Below are positions 1 to 7,428 of a stretch of DNA of 12,299 nucleotides, one piece after another. Source of the DNA: an uncultured Ruminococcus sp. Lineage in GTDB: Bacteria; Bacillota; Clostridia; Oscillospirales; CAG-272. The stretch covers positions 1-12,299 of the forward strand of contig URUL01000061.1 of the NCBI GenBank assembly GCA_900551005.1, read 5' to 3'. Positions within the stretch are counted from its first letter, which is position 1. Every line of letters starts with the position of its first letter. The translations under genes and the position numbers were made by a program. The notes beneath the pieces were generated by a model that was not told where the DNA came from, did no database searches, and was given only the letters and a program-made list of their open reading frames with translations.

Positions 1-247
1 CCGATAATTTATTCCATTCCTCACGCGCAAGTGCTTCCTGATATCTTTTTATATCCATTCCTTCGGTATTTTCATCATAAAATTATGCGTTGGCATTTTC
101 CGCAATATTTTTCGAGTGCATTTCAAGACTGCATCCGCCGATATAAAGATTACGAACAAAAAGTTCTTCGCCCGCTGATGCGGCAATATCCTGCAGATAC
201 CGTGTGGCATCCTGTGAAAAACTGTTTCCTATGGCTAAAATTTTCAT
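1..247 (-). pseudogene. DUF4886 (SGNH-hydrolase-like) gene, interrupted by in-frame TAA and cut by the left edge
   Basis: Read from the ATG at 247-245, the frame opens with MKILAIGNSFSQDA and continues to NLYIGGCSLEMH. This is the N-terminus I associate with DUF4886 proteins, which are SGNH-hydrolase-like; the GNSFS block holds the presumed nucleophile Ser. Codon 55 is TAA (85-83). The same frame then stays open to the window edge with plausible sequence (FYDENTEGMD..., then EALAREEW), and the stop sits where relatives tend to have Tyr. One substitution (TAC or TAT to TAA) would explain it. TAA is the ordinary stop of neighbouring genes, so recoding is unlikely. An AAAGGA Shine-Dalgarno lies about 10 nt upstream, and thyX ends 21 bp before the start, so it is probably the third gene of the leftward operon. 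The family substrate is unknown. Sequencing error is the main alternative to a real nonsense mutation. Confidence 0.66.
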
Positions 248-268
248 AATATGTAGTTCCTTTAAAAC

Positions 269-1030
269 TTATTTTTTTACAGAGAGGAGTTCGCGTACTT
301 CTTTCGCCTTGCCGCATGTCATATTTCCCTCACTGCATGCACCGCGAAGGCATGCAGGTCCTGCATTTTTGAAAAGATTCGGCGCCACGTTGCGAACGAG
401 ACGGAGCATCTCTCTTGCAAGAGCACGTATTTCCCATTGTGCCCGCTCGCAACAACGGAGGGTAAAGAAATTATAGAGCGAGCGAACATTCATCGTCATA
501 ATAATTTTCGTATCGCAAGCACCCGGCATAACAATACGTGCATCTTCATTTGCGAGTTTTTCAGCGGCACGGCGGGCAGATTTTTCATCTTTGCCCTCAG
601 AGATAAAACGAGCTGTATGAGCTTCCGTCAGCATGGTACGAAGACTTTCGTAATGGCGGGCATCTTCCTCCATGGCGGCAATAAATTCAGCTTTTGCTTC
701 CGGTATTTTTTCTATCTCGGGCGGAAGAATATAATCAAAATCTGCCTTTGAAACATAGCGTTGGCTCTGAACAGAATATGATGCGATCCTATGACGTGTA
801 ATCTGCGCAAGCAATGTCCTGGAGACGCCCTCTATTCCGAATGTGAACGAAGCATGCTCAACAGGGCTTTCATGACCGAGACTTGAGAGCATATCGAGAA
901 AGCTTTCTGTCTTTTCCGGAGTCAGATTATCAAGCAGATCATCGATCTTGCTCTTGGAGTAGCAGAGCTTTGCCGCCGCCGCAACGATCTTATCGGCATC
1001 AGGCGTATAGGCGAGAAGTTCAACATGCAT
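269..1030 (-). CDS. thyX: Flavin-dependent thymidylate synthase ThyX
   Basis: ThyX makes dTMP from dUMP in the cytoplasm using methylene-tetrahydrofolate, FAD and NADPH, replacing classical ThyA. The 253-residue protein carries the family signature RHRxxSxxxxSxR exactly (R79-H80-R81, S84, S89, R91). It also has the upstream block GHESPVEHASF (52-62) and a C-terminal substrate-binding region with NVRSLYNFFTLR and AQWEIR. The Cys-containing tail (NAGPACLRGAC...MTCGK) is typical of clostridial ThyX. The start at 1030-1028 has a GAGG-type site about 8 nt upstream and overlaps the 3' end of the glycosyltransferase gene by 11 bp, so the two are probably translationally coupled. Length is normal and no key residue is missing. 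Confidence 0.97.
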   Translation of the reverse strand: MHVELLAYTPDADKIVAAAAKLCYSKSKIDDLLDNLTPEKTESFLDMLSSLGHESPVEHASFTFGIEGVSRTLLAQITRHRIASYSVQSQRYVSKADFDYILPPEIEKIPEAKAEFIAAMEEDARHYESLRTMLTEAHTARFISEGKDEKSARRAAEKLANEDARIVMPGACDTKIIMTMNVRSLYNFFTLRCCERAQWEIRALAREMLRLVRNVAPNLFKNAGPACLRGACSEGNMTCGKAKEVRELLSVKK

Positions 1031-1796
1031 TTTTCTTTTCCTCTTTTCTTATTTTATTTTTATATTGATATGTGCCGAAAATGAATTTCGGTATCTTCAT
1101 CATTCTTCCAATGCGCGACGGCTGGCATAAGAGTCTCCATAACCATTCGAGCCGCAGAGCGATAAATGCTTTGGGCGCTCGTTTTGCTGTTCCCGCATAG
1201 ATATCAAGGCTTCCGCCGAGGCACATGAGCAGGGAAGCGGGAAGCTTTTTCCGATTTTCATAAGTCCATTTTTCCTGTGTGGGCGAGCCGAGACAGACAT
1301 AGAGAATATCGGTTTGTACATCGTTGATTTCATCTATGATCTTATCGTTCTCCGAGCCGTGTTTTTCAAAATATCCGTCATGCGTGCCGACGATATTCAG
1401 TCCTTTGTATTTTTCACGCATTTTTTCTGCGGCAGCAATCGCAATCCCGGGTTTTCCTCCGAGAAAATAAACGCGATAGCCTTTATTTCCCGCGAGCTCC
1501 AGTATTTTTTCTCCGAAATCAACACCGGCAATCTTTTCTTTTATCGGTGTGCCGAGAATCTTTCCCGCGAGCAATACGCCGGCTCCGTCAGGAAGAATAA
1601 GCTCGGCGGATGAAACAATATCTTGTATTTCTTTTTCTTCGATGCATCGCTGCAATATTTCTGCATTCGGCGTATGAACGACGATCTGCTTTTTCTCCGC
1701 TATGGCCCTTTCTGCGAAAAGAAGCGCATCGGAAAATGTAATATTATCAAAGAGTATGCCTCTTATATCTGTTTTTTCCAGAATGATCACATCCAT
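1020..1796 (-). CDS. WecG/TagA/CpsF family glycosyltransferase
   Basis: Members transfer a sugar, typically N-acetylmannosamine, from a UDP-sugar onto a lipid-linked (undecaprenyl-PP) GlcNAc acceptor. This starts wall teichoic acid or exopolysaccharide linkage units at the inner face of the membrane. The 258-residue protein shows the family blocks in order: HTPNAEILQR (41-50), the LPDGAGV loop with the likely catalytic Asp70, LGGKPG (112-117), VCLGSPTQEKW (167-177), GGSLDIYAGTAKRAP (194-208) and RLEWLWRL with a basic tail (215-250). In TagA that tail is a membrane-targeting appendage. The start at 1796 is the first ATG; no strong Shine-Dalgarno is seen, so a nearby alternative is possible. 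It is the first gene of the leftward operon with thyX. Sugar specificity cannot be read from the sequence. Confidence 0.93.
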   Translation of the reverse strand: MDVIILEKTDIRGILFDNITFSDALLFAERAIAEKKQIVVHTPNAEILQRCIEEKEIQDIVSSAELILPDGAGVLLAGKILGTPIKEKIAGVDFGEKILELAGNKGYRVYFLGGKPGIAIAAAEKMREKYKGLNIVGTHDGYFEKHGSENDKIIDEINDVQTDILYVCLGSPTQEKWTYENRKKLPASLLMCLGGSLDIYAGTAKRAPKAFIALRLEWLWRLLCQPSRIGRMMKIPKFIFGTYQYKNKIRKEEKKNAC

Positions 1797-1894
1797 ATTT
1801 TACTTACTTTTATATCATATCACATTTGCGGGAAAAAAACCATAATATTTTTTAAAATATAAAATATTTTTTTAAAAGATTTGAAGTCAAAATA

Positions 1895-1923
1895 TTGAAA
1901 AGAGGGAAAGACTATGCTATAAT
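1895..1923 (+). promoter_or_regulatory. Strong sigma-A promoter for the MBL-gltX operon
   Basis: A -35 box TTGAAA (1895-1900), a 17-bp spacer and a -10 box TATAAT (1918-1923) are present, with a TGC extended -10 directly upstream. The predicted transcript starts about 24 nt before the first gene's ATG. It lies in the very AT-rich divergent gap 1797-1953. I found no equally clear promoter for the leftward operon in that gap. Confidence 0.85.
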
Positions 1924-1953
1924 ATTTAATATTTATTATGTCTTGGAGTACAT

Positions 1954-2538
1954 ATGGACAAAGCCGTATATTGCCTGTATCCGATATGCACAAACTGCTA
2001 TATTCTTTCGTCCTGCGGGGAATGCGCCGTCATAGACCCTGCATCATCCGCGTCTCTTTTGCGCGATGAGATCAATAAGACCGGCGCTGTGCTGAAATAC
2101 ATCCTGCTGACGCACGGGCATTTCGACCACATAGGCGGTGCGGACGAGCTGAAAAAGTATTTTCCCGAGGCGAAAATACTCATAAGTGCCGCGGACGCAA
2201 GGATGCTGGATGATCCTATGATGAATGCGTCAAAGCTTTTTGGCGGAGGAGAGATACTATGTACCTCCGCATATGAGACGGTGGCAGAAGGCGATATTCT
2301 CACGCTCGGTGAAGAAAAGATTTCCGTCTTGGCGACTCCCGGGCATACAAAAGGCTCTCTCTGCTATGTCTGCGACAACACGGTCTATACGGGTGACACG
2401 CTTTTTGATGACGGATACGGCAGGACAGACCTGCCGAATGCAGCACCTTGGAAAATAGAGGCTTCCGTTGCACGCATCAAAGCATCATACTCCGGGAAAA
2501 CGGCATGCCCGGGGCATGGGGCGAGTTTTACAATATAA
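1954..2538 (+). CDS. MBL-fold metallo-hydrolase (glyoxalase II-like)
   Basis: This is a 194-residue cytosolic metallo-beta-lactamase-fold hydrolase. The metal-binding set is complete: THGHFDHIGG (H54, H56, D58, H59), H131 in TPGHTKGS, D148 in YTGDTLF and H188 in CPGHG. Small stand-alone MBL proteins of this type are usually annotated as hydroxyacylglutathione hydrolase-like (glyoxalase II), but the true thioester or other substrate is not defined by the sequence. The start has GGAG (1945-1948) 5 nt upstream. It is the first gene of a plus-strand operon and gltX begins 27 bp after its stop. Length is typical of the short prokaryotic form, which lacks the extra C-terminal helical domain of long glyoxalase II enzymes. 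Confidence 0.92.
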   Translation: MDKAVYCLYPICTNCYILSSCGECAVIDPASSASLLRDEINKTGAVLKYILLTHGHFDHIGGADELKKYFPEAKILISAADARMLDDPMMNASKLFGGGEILCTSAYETVAEGDILTLGEEKISVLATPGHTKGSLCYVCDNTVYTGDTLFDDGYGRTDLPNAAPWKIEASVARIKASYSGKTACPGHGASFTI

Positions 2539-2565
2539 GAATCAACCGAAAGGAAATATAAATTT

Positions 2566-4236
2566 ATGGACAATACTACTTATCTTGCAGAATTACTTTT
2601 CCCGAATGTGACACAAACACCCGAGGATATGGAAAAGCTCTTCCCGAAAAGAGAATTGCCCGAGGGGGCTGTCGTCTCGAGAATGGCGCCGAGCCCGACG
2701 GGCTTCGTTCATCTCGGAAATCTCATGCAGGGGCTTACCTCGGAGCGTCTTGCTCATCAAAGCGGAGGAATCATGTATCTGCGCGTTGAAGATACGGATG
2801 CCAAGCGCGAGGTAAAGGGAGCTACAGAGACGCTTATCGAGATGCTTTCGCACTACGGTATTTTCTTTGATGAGGGTGCTGCTCTCGATGAAAACGGAAA
2901 AATCTGCGATAAGGGAATTTATGGTCCTTACAAGCAGAGCCGGAGAGCTTTTATTTACCATGTATATGCAAAGAAGCTCGTACAGGAGGGAAAGGCATAC
3001 CCATGCTTCTGTACGGAGGAGGAGCTTGAGCAGTTCCATGCCGAGCAGGAAGCCGAAAAAGCGAATTTCGGCTATTACGGCAAATGGGCAAAATGGAGAG
3101 ATCGTCCGATATCCGATATAGAAGAACAGCTTAAAGCGGGCAAGGAATGGGTACTTCGTTTCCGCAGCACGGGTAGCATAGAGCATAAATTCAAATATCA
3201 CGATCTGATAAAAGGCGATGTGGATATTACCGAAAACGATATAGACCATGTTCTGCTGAAGAGCGACGGCATACCGACATATCACTTCGCGCATGCGGTG
3301 GATGATCATCTGATGGGCACTACGCATGTTGTCCGCGGAGATGAATGGCTTGCCAGTCTGCCTTTCCATATACAGCTTTTCGCCGCCCTCGGTCACAAGC
3401 TGCCGAAGTATGTTCATATCGGTACGCTTATGAAGATGGACGGAAATTCCAAGCGAAAGCTCTCAAAGCGCAAGGATCCTGAGCTTGCACTCTCGTACTA
3501 TAAATCCGAGGGATATCCTACAGAGAGCGTTGTGGAATATATCATGACGATCCTCAATTCCAATTTCGAGGACTGGAGAAGAGCAAATCCGACAGCTCCG
3601 ATAAATGATTTCAAGTTCACGACAAAGAAGATGAACGCTGCCGGCTCGCTTTTTGATATAGCAAAGCTCTGCGACGTTTCCAAAAATATTATTTCCCGCT
3701 GGAGCGCAGAAAAGGTATATGACGAGACTGCGGAATGGGCAAAGGAATTTGACGCTGACTTCTATACGGAGTTCACGGCTGATCCTGCTTTTACGAAAGC
3801 CGTGTTGGCCATAGGCAGAGGCGGAAACAAGCCGCGCAAGGATTTTGCCGTATGGAGCGAAGTGAAGGGCTACATGGGCTTCATGTTCGATAAGTATTAC
3901 GATTCGGAGGGAGAATATCCGCAGGGCTTTGAGCCTTCGCTCATTGCCGATGTCCTGAAAGCATATCTGGCTGTGTACAACTCGGCGGACGATCAGACGA
4001 CTTGGTTTGATAAAATGAAGGATGTGGCGGAGAAATTCGGCTTTGCACGCGAGATGAAGGAATACAAGGCTTCGCCTGCGTCTTACCGCGGCAGTATTGG
4101 AGATATAAGCTCTTTTGTCCGCGTGGCGATAACGGGCAAGCAGAATGCGCCTGACCTATATACCGTCATGAATATTCTCGGCGAGAGCAGATCGAGAGAA
4201 AGAATAGAAAAACAGATAGAAAGACTGGGAGGCTAA
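2566..4236 (+). CDS. gltX: Glutamyl-tRNA synthetase (GltX), long clostridial form
   Basis: GltX attaches glutamate to tRNA(Glu), and in many Firmicutes also to tRNA(Gln) for later amidation. The 556-residue protein has the class I signature in PSPTGFVHLGNL (HIGH equivalent H49-L-G-N52), the glutamate-binding region YLRVEDTDAKRE (71-82), KSDGIPTYHFAHAVDDHLMG (232-251), VVRGDEW (255-261) and the KMSKS-type loop KRKLSKRKDPE (296-306; KLSKR). The C-terminal half is an anticodon-binding-like helical domain that diverges from textbook GltX, and the protein is about 70 residues longer than common bacterial forms. The start has AGGA (2551-2554) 11 nt upstream. Its TAA stop is 1 nt before the next ATG, which suggests translational coupling with the MetRS-like gene. 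Glu versus Gln discrimination cannot be decided here. Confidence 0.95.
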   Translation: MDNTTYLAELLFPNVTQTPEDMEKLFPKRELPEGAVVSRMAPSPTGFVHLGNLMQGLTSERLAHQSGGIMYLRVEDTDAKREVKGATETLIEMLSHYGIFFDEGAALDENGKICDKGIYGPYKQSRRAFIYHVYAKKLVQEGKAYPCFCTEEELEQFHAEQEAEKANFGYYGKWAKWRDRPISDIEEQLKAGKEWVLRFRSTGSIEHKFKYHDLIKGDVDITENDIDHVLLKSDGIPTYHFAHAVDDHLMGTTHVVRGDEWLASLPFHIQLFAALGHKLPKYVHIGTLMKMDGNSKRKLSKRKDPELALSYYKSEGYPTESVVEYIMTILNSNFEDWRRANPTAPINDFKFTTKKMNAAGSLFDIAKLCDVSKNIISRWSAEKVYDETAEWAKEFDADFYTEFTADPAFTKAVLAIGRGGNKPRKDFAVWSEVKGYMGFMFDKYYDSEGEYPQGFEPSLIADVLKAYLAVYNSADDQTTWFDKMKDVAEKFGFAREMKEYKASPASYRGSIGDISSFVRVAITGKQNAPDLYTVMNILGESRSRERIEKQIERLGG

Positions 4237-4237
4237 T

Positions 4238-6196
4238 ATGACAGACAGACCGAAATTTCCGAAACGCGCGCTGATAACGGCGGGCATGCCTTACGGAAGC
4301 AAGGAACTTCACTTCGGGCATGTGGGCGGCGTTTTTGTTCATGCCGATGCTTTTGCGCGATTTCTGCGCGACAGAATAGGAAAAGAAAATGTTATCTTCG
4401 TATCGGGAACCGACTGCTATGGCTCCCCTATCGTTGAGAAATACAAGGCTCTCCGTGCGGAAGACGCTTTTGAGGGAAGTATTATCGATTTCGTGCAGTA
4501 TAATCATGACAAGCAGGCACAGACGCTCGAGGACTATCTAATAAGTCCGTCGCTTTTTGCGGCGAGCGCACTCGGTGAGAGCGGAAAGATCCATACGCAG
4601 TACAGTGCGGAGTTTTTTGAGAAGCTGGCAGCATCCGGCGCTCTGATCCGTCTTTCCACAAAACAGTTTTACGATGAGAAATATCAGACCTTCCTGAACG
4701 GCAGACAGGTTACGGGAAGATGCCCGATAGACGGCTGCAAATCCGAGGTGGGATATGCCGATGAATGTTCACTTGGTCATCAGTATTTCCCCGAGGAGCT
4801 GATAGCGCCGGTCAGCACGCTTTCCGGTGAGCGTCCGGTTTTGAAAAACGTTGAAAACTGGTACTTCGACCTTGAAAAGTATATGGATTTCCTCATAAAA
4901 ATGATGGATGAAAAGGATGCAAACGAAAATCTCCGCAAGACAACATCTCTTGCTTGCCGTGAATTTCTGAAAAATCCCATCATATATACAAAGCTCGATT
5001 TTGCCGAAACGGTAAAGGAAAAGCTTGCGGGCTTCAATTGCCGCTATGAGGAAGAGGAAGCGCGCGGAATGCTCCGCATCATATTTGATAAGCTGGCGGA
5101 CAGGGAAGCGGCATGCGAGATACTCTCCGATGCGCAGATACGCTTCCGTACGGGAAAGACGCTCGTTCCATTCCGTCTTTCCGGCAATATTGACTGGGGC
5201 GTACCCGTTCCCGAAAAGGACGGTGTGAAGGGGCTTACCTTCTGGGTATGGCCTGAATCTCTTTGGGCGCCGATCTCCTTTACGCAGACTTATCTCGAGA
5301 GCATCGGTCACAGCCGCGACGAATGGAAGGACTACTGGTGTGATGACGATGCTGTCGTTTATCAGTTCATCGGAGAGGATAACATTTATTTCTATCATCT
5401 TGCCGAAATGGCGATGTTTGAAGCCATAAATGAGTCAGACGGATATGATAAGAAATTCAAGATGCCGCGTATAATAGCAAATAAACACCTGCTCTTCTTT
5501 GATAAGAAGGCGAGCAGTAGCGGCAAGATCAAACCGCCCATGGCAAGCGAGCTTCTCACTCATTATTCAGCAGAGCAGCTCCGTGCTCATTTCCTCGGCC
5601 TTGCGCTCGGACTTTCCAATGCGCCTTTCCAGCCGAAGGTGTATAACCCGAATGCAGATGCCAAAGCGCCCGATCCCGCCTGCGGCGAGTGGAATATGTT
5701 CACAAATCTGCTCAACCGCGCCACAAGAACGCTCTTCTATTCCTTCCAAAAATATAATGAAGGAAACCAGGTCATTCCGCGCGGCGAGGTCAGTGCGGCA
5801 GTGAAAGCGGCGGCTGAAGAAGCCATTCTGAAATATGAAAATCATATGTCTACGCAGAGCTTCCATCTCGTTATGTACACGCTCGAAGAATATTTCCGCC
5901 TGATAAATAAGGAAATATCGGCTTTGTTCAAGCCTTTTAATGAAAGCTTTGATAAGGCGGCATTTGATCAGGCTGTGATCGATGCCATACACATGGTCAA
6001 GACGGCGACAGTTCTTGCACATCCCATAGCACCGAAGTCAACCGAGGCGGTCATGAAGTTTATGAATATGCCCGAGGAAGTATTCTCGTGGGAGAATATC
6101 TTTGATTCTGTTGACAAGATAACCGCCGAGGGACACATGTTCAATGTGCTCGAACCGAGAAGCGATTTTTATGTAAAGCCGGAATGGCAGTATTGA
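4238..6196 (+). CDS. Class I tRNA ligase, divergent methionyl-tRNA synthetase (MetG)-like
   Basis: The 652-residue protein has the MetRS layout: GMPYGSKELHFGH (HIGH equivalent H25-F-G-H28), VSGTDCYGSPI (55-65, Asp59 retained), and a connective-peptide zinc knuckle with C162, C167, C177 and H181 (CCCH rather than four Cys). Then come IDWGVPVP (318-325), FWVWPESLWAPISF (335-348), FIGEDNIYF (378-386) and a helical C-terminal domain. The KMSKS loop is degenerate: DKKASSSGK (422-430), so the second catalytic Lys is Ser. By my alignment, the active-site His after FIG-D in canonical MetRS is Tyr here, and the usual Trp-Pro nearby is missing. Roughly 50 extra residues (about 262-312) precede the IDWG block. 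It could be a functional MetRS variant or a paralogue with another role; methionine specificity is not assured. GGGAGG in the end of gltX serves as its ribosome site. Confidence 0.85.
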   Translation: MTDRPKFPKRALITAGMPYGSKELHFGHVGGVFVHADAFARFLRDRIGKENVIFVSGTDCYGSPIVEKYKALRAEDAFEGSIIDFVQYNHDKQAQTLEDYLISPSLFAASALGESGKIHTQYSAEFFEKLAASGALIRLSTKQFYDEKYQTFLNGRQVTGRCPIDGCKSEVGYADECSLGHQYFPEELIAPVSTLSGERPVLKNVENWYFDLEKYMDFLIKMMDEKDANENLRKTTSLACREFLKNPIIYTKLDFAETVKEKLAGFNCRYEEEEARGMLRIIFDKLADREAACEILSDAQIRFRTGKTLVPFRLSGNIDWGVPVPEKDGVKGLTFWVWPESLWAPISFTQTYLESIGHSRDEWKDYWCDDDAVVYQFIGEDNIYFYHLAEMAMFEAINESDGYDKKFKMPRIIANKHLLFFDKKASSSGKIKPPMASELLTHYSAEQLRAHFLGLALGLSNAPFQPKVYNPNADAKAPDPACGEWNMFTNLLNRATRTLFYSFQKYNEGNQVIPRGEVSAAVKAAAEEAILKYENHMSTQSFHLVMYTLEEYFRLINKEISALFKPFNESFDKAAFDQAVIDAIHMVKTATVLAHPIAPKSTEAVMKFMNMPEEVFSWENIFDSVDKITAEGHMFNVLEPRSDFYVKPEWQY

Positions 6197-6204
6197 GGTA
6201 TATC

Positions 6205-6846
6205 ATGAATATAGAAAAAACGATCAAAGCGCTCGAAAAGAATAACATGCAGGTCCACTTTGTCGCAGATGCGGCAGAGGCAAAGGCAAAGGTGCTTTCG
6301 CTTATTCCCGAGGGGGCTACCGTGGCAAACGGCGGCAGTATGACGCTTGTCGATACCGGAATACTTGATGCTGTGAAGAGCGGTTCTTACCGATATCTTG
6401 ACAGAAATATGCAGGGGCTTTCCGAGAAAGAGAAAAGCATGCGCCTCGGTGAGATCATGACATGCGATTATTTTCTTTCAAGCTCAAATGCGATAACCGA
6501 GAACGGCGAGCTTTACAATGTAGACGGTACATCAAACCGCGTAAATGCACTGCTTTATGGACCGAAAAACGTAATCATTGTAGCCGGAGTCAATAAGATC
6601 GTTCCCGATCTTGCTTCCGCTGTACGCAGAGTAAAGGAGATCGCCGCACCGAAAAATTGCAGGAGACTGAATTGCAACACATATTGCTTTCACAAGGGGC
6701 ACTGTGTTTCGCTCGACCGCGGCGGCGACATGGCAGACGGCTGTGACAGCGATTCAAGGATATGCTGTAATTACACCGTGATGGCATCGCAGCGCCTGCA
6801 CGACAGAGTTAAAATCGTTCTCGTAAATGAGGAATTGGGATATTGA
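6205..6846 (+). CDS. LUD-domain protein (LutC/YkgG-like, DUF162) with Cys-rich tail
   Basis: This is a 213-residue protein of the LUD family, named after lactate utilisation proteins. The N-terminal fold is recognisable from IPEGATVANGGSMTLVDTGI (34-53), ITENGELYNVDGTSNRV (97-113) and YGPKNVIIVAGVNKIV (118-133). The C-terminal tail has seven cysteines: C152, C157, C161, C167, C180, C187 and C188. That spacing suggests a metal or Fe-S site, with an insertion between C167 and C180. The ATG at 6205 is preferred over the in-frame 6184 start because GAGG (6194-6197) sits 7 nt upstream and the family begins near MNIEKTI. It starts 8 bp after the MetRS-like gene. No lutA or lutB partner is visible, so a lactate role should not be assumed. 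Confidence 0.88.
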   Translation: MNIEKTIKALEKNNMQVHFVADAAEAKAKVLSLIPEGATVANGGSMTLVDTGILDAVKSGSYRYLDRNMQGLSEKEKSMRLGEIMTCDYFLSSSNAITENGELYNVDGTSNRVNALLYGPKNVIIVAGVNKIVPDLASAVRRVKEIAAPKNCRRLNCNTYCFHKGHCVSLDRGGDMADGCDSDSRICCNYTVMASQRLHDRVKIVLVNEELGY

Positions 6847-6866
6847 GAAATATGTCGGAGCATCAC

Positions 6867-7277
6867 ATGAGATTAGACGGTTTTGGATTATTTGTCGCAG
6901 ACATGTCAAAGATGATTCGTTTTTACAGAGATGTTCTTGGTTTTGAAGTAAAAGAGGCAGAAGATACATCGAATGTTTATTTGGTGAAAGACGGTACTTT
7001 GTTTCTGCTATATGGCAGAAAAGACTTTGAGAAGATGACGAGTCGCAGATATGACTATATCAAAGGTTTAAATGGACATTTTGAAATAGCCCTTTATGTT
7101 GATACATTTGATGAAGTTGACACTGCTTTTAACAAGGCTGTTGAAAATGGTGCTACTCCCATATTGGCTCCGGAACTTGAGCCTTGGGGACAAAGAACTT
7201 GTTATATTGCCGATCCCGAAGGCAATCTGATTGAGATAGGTTCATGGAATAAGCCTTACGCAGAAAAGGATTTATAA
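6867..7277 (+). CDS. VOC family protein (glyoxalase/bleomycin-resistance/dioxygenase fold)
   Basis: A 136-residue single VOC module pair. The first beta-alpha-beta unit is RLDGFGLFVADMSKMIRFYR with DVLGF. The second runs from HFEIALYVDTFDEVDTAF (71-88) to CYIADPEGNLIEIGSW (112-127), where Glu123 is the usual metal ligand; the other ligands are not obvious. The family includes glyoxalase I, antibiotic-binding proteins and dioxygenases, so the substrate is unknown. The ATG at 6867 is chosen over 6852 and the TTG at 6843 because GGAG (6857-6860) lies 6 nt upstream and the family starts near MRLDGF. It is the last gene of the operon, 20 bp after the LUD gene. Its codons are visibly more AT-rich than its four operon partners (TTT, GTT, GAT, AAA dominate), which may mean later acquisition. 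Confidence 0.9.
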   Translation: MRLDGFGLFVADMSKMIRFYRDVLGFEVKEAEDTSNVYLVKDGTLFLLYGRKDFEKMTSRRYDYIKGLNGHFEIALYVDTFDEVDTAFNKAVENGATPILAPELEPWGQRTCYIADPEGNLIEIGSWNKPYAEKDL

Positions 7278-7337
7278 TTTCTGTTCTGAGGGACTTATGG
7301 CTACTCGCAAAGTCGTGTGTTCTGTAAAGCAAAAAGG

Positions 7338-7369
7338 AAAAGACTAACGAAATTTTCGTTAGTCTTTTT
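7338..7369 (+). terminator. Rho-independent terminator, probably bidirectional
   Basis: The stem GACTAACGAA pairs with TTCGTTAGTC across a 3-nt loop. Flanking A (7338-7341) and T (7365-7369) tracts extend the stem and give a U-run on either strand. It sits 60 bp after the VOC stop and 60 bp beyond the stop of the converging DUF2156 gene, so it can close both units. Confidence 0.88.
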
Positions 7370-7428
7370 GAATATCTGAAAAATCCCTATGGAAATCAGG
7401 GCAAAATTGCCGAGAACTTACTTTTATT

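Noticed and set aside
83..85. TAA read as a sense codon (alternative genetic code or stop read-through)
   Set aside because: TAA is the true terminator of thyX, gltX, the MBL gene and others here, and gltX's TAA is followed 1 nt later by a new start.
2593..3417. A 274-codon open frame on the minus strand inside gltX
   Set aside because: It is a shadow of the gltX codons with no family resemblance; gltX motifs cover this whole stretch.
4769..5398. A 209-codon minus-strand frame inside the MetRS-like gene
   Set aside because: It is antisense to conserved MetRS blocks and has no start signals.
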